This document shows positions 22,458-32,700 of a stretch of DNA of 64,000 bases, in pieces. The notes under the pieces were generated by a model. That model was not told the origin of the DNA and did not search any database. It saw only the letters and a list, made by a program, of their open reading frames with translations. Both the position numbers and the translations under genes were made by a program. The DNA comes from Neoechinorhynchus agilis (taxonomy: Eukaryota; Acanthocephala), in assembly GCA_051530055.1 (NCBI GenBank), contig CM121342.1, positions 1 through 64,000 of the forward strand, read 5' to 3'. Within the stretch, counting starts at the first letter, position 1. The number at the start of each line of letters is the position of its first letter.

Positions 22458-22496
22458 CTGAAGAAGACCAACGCATTGGTCGAAAATTCTGATTAA
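22458..22496 (+). ncRNA. Candidate hammerhead ribozyme (plus strand)
   Basis: Conserved core CTGAAGA (22,458-22,464), then stem II GACCAA-CGCA-TTGGTC (six perfect pairs, tetraloop), then GAAA (22,482-22,485) and ATTC with predicted cleavage after C22,489. A 5'-AATT-3' stem III of this kind cannot fold well within one molecule but is self-complementary, which is the design of the small Penelope-associated hammerheads that work as dimers (established for that family). Stem I on this strand is weak. Confidence 0.55.
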
Positions 22497-23160
22497 TATA
22501 TTCATAATTTTTTTCTTCAGTTCACCATCATAATTATGATGAAGAACACTACCATAGAATGGCTGTGGATATCTTATCGGTTCCAGAGTTCCGATCTAAT
22601 AATGTATGACCCACTAAAAAGCGAGGAAATATCTTCAACCAATATCTACTAACACTAAAGAAGCATGGAAGGATTGATGAGCAAATATACCAAAAACATC
22701 GTTCCAACAACGGACTTACACCTAACATGTACTTATTGGCAAAAGTACAGAAGTCCCCACTAAAGGCTCGGCCAATTATTGCATCGCATTCTGCATATAA
22801 TACGTAAACAGCTTGATATTGGCTACCATGTTAAGAAACTCAGTGCCTCCGGACGAGCACACAGCGTCATCAAGTGTGGAGTTACAAGGGAGATTGAATT
22901 CGCACGCATGTGCAGAATATAGAATGATTTTTGCTGATGTCAAACTTCGAAGGCAAGAGCTATGATCAAGTAGATGGTTTGTGCTTGGGGAAGGGGGAGT
23001 CCACTTGCCCCAGTTCTAACCGAATTGTTCATGCGCGAATGGGAGGCTAGGAACGTTTCAAGCCTACCTGGGGTGAAGTTCCGGTAGAGAAACGTATATG
23101 GCACTTTTATCTTAGTCGATGAAATCACAGAACCGGAAAATTTTTCTCACGTGCTGAATT

Positions 23161-24242
23161 AGAAGCACAGCAACATTCAATGGGCAGTGGACGGAGAATC
23201 ATAATGCGATCTTTTTTGGACGTTTCGATAACGCGACGTAGCAAATCGCATTTGTTTGATTCGTAAAAAGTCGTCAACAAAATTTGAGAACATCGGTGCA
23301 ATCACCGCATAGGATATACCTTAAAAAGCATACAAGGTCTAACATGCTTAATCGCTTAAATTATTTATTTCTGATGTTTTTATGAACGTCAATAGGTAAA
23401 CTAAAACAAAGATGACGATAGCGACAAAACCCTTTATATGAGGGTTAAATCAGCATAAAAAGTTGATCAAGGAAAGGTTTATTAACTACAAATTAATTGC
23501 TGTTTTTGATATTGATAATAACGGTTGCTTTTAAAAGAAATTAAAGACGAAAACCAAAAGAACTTTTAAAGCTGTCGCAAATCTGAAAACGGATTTGCAA
23601 TCAGATCGTCGAGAAGTACTAAATTGACAATACTGTATATGGTGAGTTTTCGTTCTAACGTCGCAAATCGCATTTGTAAAATTCGTGATATAAATACGTT
23701 AATTAATTTATAATTAAATAACTTTTTTCCTATCAACGTTTAAGGCTTATTTAACATGCATTAACTGTTTTTTTGTTGCTATGCTCATCTATGTCTTTAG
23801 TTTACCTATCGAAGTTAATGAAAGACACCAGAAATAAGTAATGACACCGATTAAGCTGGTAAGACCTAATAAGCTTTTTTGGGTATTTCTGATGCGGTGC
23901 TTTCAATGATGTTATCGAATTTTGTTGGCATTTGCAGATTTAGCGACCTTTCACGTTTGTGACTTTTGATGAATTGAACAAATGCGATTTGCGACGTTAA
24001 TACGAAAGCCAACAATATGCAGTAGTATCTATTTAGTACTTCTCGACGCGCTAACTCGAAATCCGTTTTCAGATTTGCGATAGCTTCAGTAGTTCTTTAG
24101 TTATTCATCTTTAAGTTTTCTAGCAAACAACCGTGATTATTGATATCAAAACATCAAATAATTTACATTTAAATAACTTTTTCTCTATCAACTTTCAACG
24201 CTGATTGCACCTGCATATGCTGTTTTTAGTTTCTATGCTCGT
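23161..24242. repeat. Decayed satellite-like region
   Basis: No coding sequence. From about 23,560 the text resembles the 454-bp satellite (AGATTTGCGATAGCTTCAGT, GTGATTATTGATATCAAAAC, TTTCAACGCTGATTGCACC) but strongly diverged, in about one and a half units. The words GTCGCAAATCGCATTTGT recur at 23,236 and 23,660. It separates the RT part of the Penelope remnant from its 3' end. Confidence 0.6.
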
Positions 24243-24434
24243 CTATCTCTTTAGTTTACCTATTGAAGTTGGCCGCGAACGGGAAAACCTGAACCGCCGG
24301 GACGAATTGGCAGGGAGCATGGACCTCTTGTGAACTCCCTTTGTGTGTTTTAGATTATCAAGGAACCTGAAGAAGGCGTGAGGCGCCGAAATATCGGATT
24401 CAATAAAAGATTGTGTGTGTCCCTCAACGTCTAA
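24243..24434 (+). mobile_element. Penelope-like element 3' end
   Basis: The frame reading GREREN then LNRRDELAGSMDLL, ending at a stop near 24,340, resembles the C-terminal tail of PLE GIY-YIG endonucleases (HxxNFNRxDG-like). It is followed within 30 nt by a hammerhead core and then by short tail sequence ending CAATAAAAGATTGTGTGTGTC. Gene order (protein end, ribozyme, tail) is as known for PLEs. Too short for a firm family call without comparison. Confidence 0.6.
24361..24402 (+). ncRNA. Candidate hammerhead ribozyme of the PLE 3' end
   Basis: CTGAAGA (24,367-24,373), stem II GGCG-TGAGG-CGCC, GAAA (24,388-24,391), TA, TC with predicted cleavage after C24,395, then GGATTC. ATAT as stem III is self-complementary, as in the copy at 22,458. 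The outer sequences GGAAC and GGATTC pair only partly. Position just after the endonuclease stop codon is that of ribozymes in the terminal repeats of Penelope-like elements. Confidence 0.62.
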
Positions 24435-24448
24435 AAAATCAAAAACCA

Positions 24449-24862
24449 TTAATCAATAATGTTTTCCAAAAGCGCGTCTAAATAAAGGTGAAACACTAAG
24501 AGTGAATACACGAATGCGTTTTCAATTCTCTTGTTTTTATTGATAATGTCTTCCAAAAGCGCGTCTAAATTAGAGTGAAACACTACAAGTGAGTACACTA
24601 ATGCGTTTTTATATCTCAAGTTTTTATTTGATTGATAATGTTTTCCAAAAGCGCGTCTAAGTTAGAGTGAAACACTACAAGTGAGTACACTAATGCGTTT
24701 TTATATCTCAAGATTTTATTTGATTGATAATGTTTTCCAAAAGCGCGTCTAAATTAAAGCGAAGCACTAAGAGTGAGTACACGATTGCGTTTTCAAATCT
24801 CTTGTTTTTATTTGATTGATAATGTTTTCCAAAAGCGCGTCTAAATTAAAGTGAAGCACCTT
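24449..24862. repeat. 92-bp tandem repeat, about 4.5 copies
   Basis: Units share ATTGATAATGTTTTCCAAAA, GCGCGTCTAA and GTGAGTACAC. The word GCGCGTCTAA recurs near 24,473, 24,559, 24,651, 24,743 and 24,835, a spacing of 86 then 92 bp. Non-coding. It lies between the PLE 3' end and the RTE LINE and could be the tail of the former or a local satellite. Confidence 0.88.
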
Positions 24863-25052
24863 TTACGATGATCGGACTCGATGTTACTGATTCTTGTCGG
24901 TCACGTAAAAGAAGCAGCTCTGGCGATGCGGCAGCGAACGGGAGCAACAAAATCATCCAGTGCAACGGAAAAAGCGAGGGCGTCGTAGCTCTCGCCGACG
25001 ACTTGAGTGTTGAAATGAGCGAAACTGTCGCCAGAGGCAACGAAAGCGTCAG

Positions 25053-25800
25053 TTGAAGCTCATCACCGTGTTGGGTACGGACTGTTCAGGTGGTGCTGAC
25101 AGCCGTAAGCCCTCTGACCCAGCTATTTTAGATAGGAGAGAATTACGAATCGGATCCTTGAATTGTAGGAGTCTGCGAGCGCAATGGTGTAAGGGAACCC
25201 TGGCCAAATTGGCAAGGGACGCCAGAATGGATCTTGTGTTTTTACAAGAATTGCGCATAAGAGGCCAGTCAGACACAGACGTAAACCAGGAGGATTTAGG
25301 AGGAGGCTGGTCATTATGTTACCTATCGGCGGGCAGTCGAGGAAATGGAGGTGTAGACGTTTGTTTATCACCCCGCCTCCGAAACTGAGCACTATGCAGT
25401 ACTATAACTAACCGAATCCTTCGTGTCAGCAAAAAGCTTCGGTCGAGAAATCTCTATGCTTTTGGCGTATATTCACCGACCACCTCGTCGGATGAAGAGG
25501 CGGTTGAAGGATTTTATGGGAATCTAGCCGAAGCATTAGATGATGTACCGAACAGAGACGCCCTCCTAATAGCCGGTGACTTCAACGCAATTTTACCGCA
25601 TTCCGAAAGATCGCTATATGTGTTGAAAGGCGAGAATCGGAACAGCCGGTACTTGGTTGAGGCACTGGAGCGGCATGATCTCGTGTCTGCTAACACTTTA
25701 TTCCGGAAGCGTCCGTGGCGTTTTGCGACGTTTATGGGTTAAAAGAATCGGTCCAAACATGTCATGGGAAAAAATCCCAAGAGACGCTTAGCTCAGCTTG
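25053..25800 (+). pseudogene. RTE LINE endonuclease domain
   Basis: First-strand nicking domain of the exonuclease-endonuclease-phosphatase fold. The frame 25,053-25,388 has LRIGSLNCRSLRAQWCKGTL (the N-x-R strand) and DLVFLQELRIRGQS (catalytic Glu). After a stop at 25,386-25,388 another frame gives YAFGVYSPTTSSDEEAVEGF and ALLIAGDFNAILPHSERS, the D-x-N motif. The terminal SDH motif is not readable. Order and spacing match the family. Confidence 0.85.
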
Positions 25801-26440
25801 ACCATGGATCAAAAATGCTAACACGTTCACAGTTGATGGGCTGCCAACCGTCCACAAGTTGGTGATGTGTCAATTGAGCATGAGTGACTCGTTGTTCCGT
25901 GCGCCTCAGCATCCTCCACGTCCGTTCTATGGCGCCCTCGCTAATGAGGAGAAGAGGAGAGTTCGATATCGAACTAGAAAATGAACTAAGTTTGATGCCA
26001 GCTGCTGAAACGGATATTGATTTTTATTACAAGTCAATCTGCGACGCAGTGACCGAAGCGGCCGAGAAAACCCCCCAAAAATGGGCGTTTAAAAGCTGCA
26101 AAGGTTATATGGCAGGAGGACTGTGAATTTATGGCAATGGCTGAGTAGATCAAAACTCTAAGAAAAAGAGGAAAACGATCTGAGGCTCCCATTGCAAGTC
26201 TTGAACTTGCCAACCTCTGTAATGAAAAGCAAAAGGCTTCGATAGAGGATGCAGTTCGTTGGATCGCATATAAGGAAGGTTTTGTTCGTACCTCCTTAGC
26301 ATGGAGAGCGATAAACATTATCACAGGAAGACCCCAAAGACAGCCAAATTTGATTCAACGTCCCTCCCCGGAAATCAGAAAAAAAGAGAATCGCAAATTA
26401 TTTTGCGGAAATTCTCAATTCGCCATTATCGTCTTTCGAA

Positions 26441-27290
26441 GTGAATCCTGCACTTCCAAAAGGCACAATCGTCCCAAGCACAGAGGCATACTTCACTGGA
26501 CCGTTTTCCGTGAAGGAAGCGATCGCTGCGGCGAAAATGATGCGTGCGGGACGTGTATTAGGCCCAGATGGAATAATGGTAGAGGTACTGAGGTTTGAAT
26601 CTATTGCCAGAAAAATCATACTGATAATGATTGGCATAATGAATGGTGGCTCAGTACCTCAAATCTGGCAAACGGCGCATTTAACAATGATCCCCAACAA
26701 ATGCTGCTCGACAAAGGTGGAGGACTACAGAGATATATCCTTGATGTCCAACACGGCAAAACTTTTCAGCAGCATTTTGAGACGCCGAATTCAGCCAATC
26801 CTCGAGCCGTTTCAAAGAATTGAACAGAACGGCTTCAGGAAAGGTAGAGGCACCACAGAGCACATATTGGCTTTGAGGAAGATCCTCGAGGAGGTACGAA
26901 TTCATCAAACGGATGTGTCGCTGTTATTTGTTGATTTCCGTCGAGCTTTCGATTCGGTAAATCGAACGATGATTGGCGGTAACCTAAAGGAGTCACATCC
27001 TTTATGGCATTATATAAAAACACAAGGTCCGCCATCAAGACAGCTGACGGTTTGACAGAATACTTTTCCACCACTTCAGGTGTTTTGCAGGGCGACACAT
27101 TGGCTAGTTTCCTCTTCATCTTAGTGCTTGATTGGGTAATGAGATGGACACTACCGAATGATGAGATGAATTTCTTCTGATGAGGATAAAAGTTCGCAGG
27201 TACCCTGGGATACGCGCCTCCTACATGGCATATGCCGGCGACATCGTATTGATGTCCTCAACAGTCGAAGGGGCCCAACGCATGCTAAAT
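26441..27290 (+). pseudogene. RTE LINE reverse transcriptase
   Basis: The frame 26,441-27,055 contains GRVLGPDGIMVEVLRF, DYRDISLMSNTAKLFSSILR, NGFRKGRGTTEHILALRKIL and motif A LLFVDFRRAFDSVNRTMIGG, all RTE-type. The next frame continues GVLQGDTLASFLFILVLDWV (motif B). The catalytic box near 27,225 reads AYAGDIVLMSS, with Gly for the first catalytic Asp (YADD to YAGD), so the enzyme is dead even apart from the frame changes. Confidence 0.87.
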
Positions 27291-27350
27291 CGACTGTGCG
27301 ATAGGGCGAGTATGATTGGTCATACCATCAACTAGAAAAAGACGGAATTC

Positions 27351-27980
27351 TTGACGATTCCGCATGTCGCGCATGCAGTCTCTGGCGAAGGGCCGAATGG
27401 CGTTGGGCAATTAAAACAGATAGAGCGGTATTTCTATCTGGGAGCTGTCGTTCCTGAAGTGAGTGCGGATGTCAGCCGACGGAGAGCTATTGCATGGAGA
27501 ACAATAGGGCAACTTAAGCCACTGTTTGGCAGTGAGTCTTTGCCAGATGAACTCCGTTCGCAGCTGTTCAGGGCTCTAACTGAGAGCATTCTCTGCTACA
27601 ATGCAGAGACGTGGACACTGTCGCCAACGGCGACGAGTCAGTATGACCAAAATCATTCATCTCTCTTACGTACGGCGTTTAAGGTCAGATGGTCAGATAA
27701 AGTGACCAACAAAGCACTGTATATGAGAGCCGGAGTCCAACCGCGCAGTGAATATTTGCGCCGCAGACGACTGCAGTTATCGGGCAATATAATTCGGTCT
27801 GAGGCATCTTGCCCACAGGTCGTGCAACAGTTCCTTTTCTGGAAGCCAACGACATTGTATCGTAAAGGCAAAGGAAACTGTCGTACATACGATCACCTGA
27901 ATTTAAGAGACGCGAATTGCCCGCATAACAGGACTGCTGTCCTGTATTTTAGATCCCTTGCGGAGTCTAATTCTATCTGA
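27351..27980 (+). pseudogene. RTE LINE C-terminal region
   Basis: 209-codon frame following RT. FYLGAVVPEVSADVSRRRAI and LKPLFGSESLPDELRSQLFR match the conserved post-RT region of RTE-like elements, and LLRTAFKVRWSDKVTNKALY the W.D..TN motif. Without function on its own. It ends about 60 nt before the simple-repeat tail. Confidence 0.8.
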
Positions 27981-28040
27981 CGGGCTTATACCTACGGTGC
28001 AACATATGAAAGTACCGTTGCACACAATACAATACAATTT

Positions 28041-28370
28041 AGAGGGGCAAAATGCTTGAACGTGAGAAATCTCGCTAGAAGTGATTGAGAGTGAGAGGGG
28101 ACCCGGTGCATACGTAATGATTGTAAGATCATCAGCATACAAGAAGTATTTAGAATAAGAAAAGGGTGGAATAAGATCGTTCAAGAAAACGTTGAAAAGA
28201 ATGGGGGAGAAAACAGCTCTTCGAGAACTCTCTTGTTGATTGCTAAGGTGTTCGGGTGATGCTCCCTATTTCGATAACTTGTAATCTATTGTTTAGCAAA
28301 GAATTTCAAGCATTTGATTTGCCAGGCGCCACGACCAAATTTAAAGCATGTGTCAAGGAGAAGATTGATC
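28041..28370 (-). pseudogene. CR1/Jockey-like LINE RT fragment A
   Basis: On the minus strand the frame 28,184-27,903 reads LNDLIPPFSYSKYFLYADDL with TIIT following, the RT catalytic region of CR1/Jockey-group LINEs. The fragment ends at ATTTAGAGG next to the RTE tail. A sister fragment at 62,166 ends at the same base. Only the middle of RT is present. Confidence 0.72.
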
Positions 28371-29232
28371 GGCGGAATCAGAAAAAATAGGCCTTCCGAT
28401 TTACGTTCGAAAATGTCTATTGGGTAGGAGGTCCTTCGAGTTGGGCATCTTTTTCAAGGAGCTGATTTCTGTATTCGAATTAAGGAGAGCGAGCAATTGC
28501 ATTCTTACTCCGGGATTAAGTGAACCTTTTTAAGATAAGGCGTAAGTTTGTCATCCTCCGCCGCAAAGTAAGCTTGCAAGTTTTTGAAACTAAGTCCTTT
28601 TTCACCAATCGTTCCATCTGGTTGAAAACAGATTTTATATGCTGCCAGCTTTACAAATCGATTATAAATTTTCATTCTGAGAAACTTAAAACTGACCCTT
28701 TAAATCAATAATGAATATTTTTCGTGGAATGCCTTTAAAAAAGAATAAAATCCATGAAAATTTAAAGACTTCGAGCAAGCAGACTACATTACTAATTGTC
28801 ACAAATTATTTCGATTAAAAAATGAAGATTAAAATTTAAACGTGCGCCAAATAATTTCACGGACTATATTTCTTCCGTTTTTTGTACATTGCAAATCGCC
28901 GTCTGTTTCTTATCGCTGCTTGTACATTCCGCGCATCGTTCTGTTGTGTTCGCTGATGAATTGAGCGATTTTGGAGCTGATGGTTTTTTGACCTTTGTAA
29001 TGAGGACCCGCGATAGCGCCTCTGAGTATCAATGAACGTGAGTAATTTTTTGAAAATAAATAGAAACTTATTTTCCACTATTAATGGAGGCTTCCGATCG
29101 GCGGAGAATATCTCTCTAAATCTCAAGAAACCTTGTATCTTGGATGGAGATTATTGTTGATTAGCTCATCCACCACGATCTCATACGCAGATGCCCTTCA
29201 CACCTGCGTTTTGACTGTGGCGTACTATTCAA
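28371..29232 (-). repeat. Chimeric repeat R2/X, copy 3
   Basis: Minus-strand copy. Read on that strand: R2-B-like piece (ACAGTCAAAACGCAGGTGTG; CATCCAAGATACAAGGTTTC; GAGATTTAGAGAGATATTCT), X, and the terminal segment ending near CGGAAGGCCTATTTTTTCTG. The 56-codon frame MKIYNRFVKLAAYKICFQPD...LKKVHLIPE is intact here (about 28,673 back to 28,506). It is preceded on its strand by 34 nt of 28S and an R2-B 3' end. Confidence 0.85.
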
Positions 29233-29234
29233 CA

Positions 29235-29266
<32 letters not shown>
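29233..29266 (-). rRNA. 28S: 28S 3' flank (34 nt)
   Basis: Minus strand TAGCCAAATGCCTCGTCATC and TAATTAGTGACG, directly behind the R2-B 3' end. Only this short stretch of 28S is present before the chimeric repeat begins. Confidence 0.9.
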
Positions 29267-29773
29267 AGGTCGAATTTATTTGTTTATAACAAATAGGTGC
29301 TGTTACAATCTTTTTAATCTTTGGCTTGATTTCGTTCTTCGGTTGCTTTCGTGATTTTTCTTTTATTATTATTTTTTGAGCTGCTTAACAATTGTAAATT
29401 GTTTTCATGTCCCATATAATTGTTGTATGCTTGAATGGACTGCTCCGCTGCTGTTTGTGTCATGTTTAACGCGGTCTTTTTGGCTAAGTTGAACTCGCGT
29501 AATCTTTTCAATAGTGCCGGCGAGTACGTTTCTCTTCTTCCAACTGCTAACACAATAGTCTTAACGTCGTGTTTTTTAAATTGTATTGGGCCGCCACGTT
29601 CTCAACGATTACTTTGTACTTATTTTCCTTCTCGGCAATTATATTTTCCTCTCGCTCGCTTGTCGTTTCGTAATATACCGCGAAATCGATTATGTTTGCT
29701 TGCCATCAGCAGAACGTCATCGGCGTATACAAGATGCGACAGACGTACGTGTCCTTTAAGCTGAACACCTATC

Positions 29774-32700
29774 GTTGACATGGTGGATGAACCAAACAGC
29801 ATACCAGTTTTTCAACAAAACTGTTTTTGTACAACACACACTATTTTATGCCCATTTACGCTAGCCCAATCAATAGCGTACTTACCACATTTCCTCCCCC
29901 GCAAATTCCTAACCTATTTTGCGGTATTCGTCGTACGGCCGTATAGGAGGCCTCCGGCCCTGATTTCGTGACTTCACCTCCATCTTCTGCATTGAACTCT
30001 ACCTTCCTTTAAAGTTCTTCCTCTTCAACCTTTATGCTTACATTATCCTTTTCTTGTTCACATTCTTCGTAGTCTTCTTCCCTTTTCCTCACGAAATCCC
30101 CGTGCGCCCTATTTTGCGTTCCGTTTTTATCCACGATTCGATAGGACACCGGTCTTGATCGTTGATCCACGACTTCCTTTTGCGATTTCCCAGCTCTTCC
30201 TTTTTTCCACCACACTTCATTGCCTTCCCCAAACTCGCGATAACGCCCCTCCGGTCTCTGCCTCTGTCTTCGCGCTGTCCTGTCTCGCACTGTTTCCTCT
30301 GTATTTGGTCTGATATTGTCGAACACTGTATTCATCCTCCTCCCTAACATCATTTCTGCTGGAGTTTTTCCTGTGATTGCATGAGGCGTGTTTCGGTATG
30401 TTTGTAGAAATTCCGTAAGTGCCCTTCGAGTATCCATTCCTTCCCCTACCATTCCGCGTCGTTTAGGGGTTCCTATGAATCGTTCTACCAACCCATTCGT
30501 TTGTGGGTGGTAAGGACTCGCCTTTATGATCTCGATCCCATTTTCTTCGCAAAACGCCTTGAACTGTTGCGACATAAATTGAGGCCCGTTATCGCTCACA
30601 ATTTTCTTTGGAGTCCCGAATCGAGCAAATGTTTCCCTCATCCGATCGATCACCACTTCGGATGTTATTTTGCATGTATTGTAGAACCAAACCTCGGGCC
30701 ACTTACTCCTTGCATCTACGATCTCCAAATACATCTTGGAGTTTGTCGGTCCTGCCAAATCGTTGTGCACGCGCTCCCACACTTCCGCCGGACAGTCCCA
30801 AGGTATAAGCGGCAGTTGTTGAATATTTGGTCGGGCTATTTGGCACCTTTCGCAACCTTCTACCTTCCGCCGTATGTCATCTTCTATACCGGGCCACCAT
30901 GCGTAATATCAGATAGAGCTTTTGTGCCTTCAATTCCTGGATGACCACGATGTAACATATCTAACACTTCCTTTCTCAGAGAAAATGGGATGACAATTCT
31001 TTGTAGGTGCATGACAATGCCGTTTTCGCAGGATAACTCATCTGCTCGGGCCGCGAACTGCCTGTCCGTATCGAGCATCGTTTTCGGCAATCCGAGCTGC
31101 AAATATCGTCCAATCCATACCAGTTGACGATCTTTAATCGATTCCGCTTTCAATCTTGATTTCGTTAAACCGCAAGCCTCCACCTTCTCCTCTTGCACCA
31201 TTCGTAGCGTTATTGTCTCCTCCTCTGAGTATTTCTGCTTTGGAGGGTCTACCGGAAATCTCGACAAAAAATCAGCACATTTGTTCTCGACCCCTTGAAC
31301 ATATTCGATCTCAAAGTCGTATTGATTCAAGAACAGGCCCCAGCGTACCAGTCGATTATTCGTCATCTTGGACAAATCTCTCCGCATTCCAAAAATATGC
31401 TTCAGGGGTTTGTAATCGGTCTCTAAGATGAATCGATGTCCATATAAGAATTGGTGGAACCTCTTGATCGAGCTGACGATTGCTAAAGCTTCCTTTTCTA
31501 TAGTCGCGTATTTCTTTTCCGCTGAGGTAAATGTCCGGGATACAAACATGATCGGTTCTTTGCTCCCATCTTCCTTCTTATGGAACAATCCCGCACCAAT
31601 TCCTTCTTCGCTTGCGTCGCATGTCAGCACAGTCATTCTTTTGATATCGAAAGGTACTAGGACCTTGTGATTTTGGACCGCTCGCTTTACTCCATCGAAG
31701 ATGTCCTTCTCATACTTTCCCCATTTCCACGGAACTCCTTGTTTCAGTAACGCATACAATCCCCTGCAGTGAGATTGCAATTCGGGAATGAAGCGTTCTA
31801 GATAGTTGACCATACCGATGAACGACTTAAGTTCTTTTTTATTTCGTGGGTATCGCGCCGACGTTATCGCAGTCACCTTTTCTCCTTGCGGTTTTATTTT
31901 CCCGTCTTCTAAGCTGTGCCCCAAATATCTCACCTGTGCTTCCATAAATCTACATTTATCTCTTTTGATGCCTATCCCTGCCTCCTCAAGTCGCTCGAGC
32001 ACTGCCTTTAAATTTTGGAGATGTTCTGCGTCATTCTTTCCGGAGATGATTATATCGTCGAGATAAGCTCCGGTACTTGGGATATCTATCAACAAATTGT
32101 CTATAAATTTCTGGAATATCTGCGGAGCGCAACTTAGTCCGAACAGCATCCTCCGGTACCGGAACAATCCCCATGGAGTCGATATATTTAGGAGTTTCCT
32201 ATGGTCGTCTGCCACCTCTAACTGCAAGTAAGCATCCGATAAATCAATAGTAGAGTACTTCTTGCCATTCCCCAATCTCTGTAGCATGTCGTCGAAAGTT
32301 GGCATATGATAGCTGTCCTGCCTTAAAGCTTTAATGACGGTGATTCTGAAATCCGCACAGATTCGTATTTGTCCATTACTTTTCTTCATGATGACCATAG
32401 GGGTTCCCCATTCTAAATTTGTGTCGCCTGTCTCCACTCGTTCCAATACCCCCTTGTTCGTCAATCGTTCCAATTCTTTAACTACCGCATCCTGTAATGC
32501 CCACGGCACTCTCCTCGCTGGTATCCACGTGGGCTGAGCACCGTCTGCAATCGGCAGTGTTACTCTGAAATTCCTGATGGGGGTACACTTCTCCTCGAAA
32601 AGTACTTTAAACTGTTTTAGCATCTCATCCACTGACTCCTGTACGGTTTTTATTCCCCTGACGATCACTGAAGGGGGTAACTCCATATCAAACAGCTTTA

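Larger units (their letters stand above)
22349..22536. repeat. Long inverted repeat (79-nt arms, 30-nt spacer)
   Basis: Left arm 22,349-22,427 and right arm 22,458-22,536 are near-perfect reverse complements (TAATTATGATGGTGAACTGA on the left, matching TTCACCATCATAATTA on the right), separated by 30 nt that themselves contain GTTAGT...ACTAAC. Each arm holds one hammerhead-like core, so a core can be read on either strand. It is related to the palindrome at 50,454. Confidence 0.9.
22091..23160 (+). mobile_element. Penelope-like element remnant, RT region
   Basis: Decayed Penelope-like retroelement (PLE). The frame 22,098-22,430 ends its readable part with IMKLDKGRGFCIVDEEH, resembling the PLE pre-RT motif (KADKG...VI.D). 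Around 22,685-22,805 a frame reads NGLTPNMYLLAKVQKSPLKA then RPIIAS, matching the PLE motif P..Y.LPKVHK...RPI.S. Around 22,985-23,050 GSPLAPVLTELFMREWEA matches the PLE RT motif (M)GSPLAPVLAE.F. A 188-bp palindrome interrupts it at 22,349. The element is fragmentary with several breaks and old. A matching 3' end lies at 24,243. Confidence 0.72.
24863..28040 (+). mobile_element. RTE-type LINE, near full length but broken
   Basis: Non-LTR retrotransposon with an apurinic-like endonuclease followed by RT, in the order and wording of the RTE group. The 5' part (24,868-25,056) is a basic, serine-rich frame without known domain. The 3' end after 27,980 runs into CACACAATACAATACAATTT, the short simple repeat typical of RTE tails. 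About 8-10 stops and frame changes interrupt it. It is not at an rDNA target and lies between a 92-bp tandem repeat and a CR1-like fragment. Confidence 0.85.

Noticed and set aside
27160-27200. CTGATGAGG near 27,178 as another hammerhead core
   Set aside because: No stem II and no GAAA at the required distance; it lies in RTE coding sequence.
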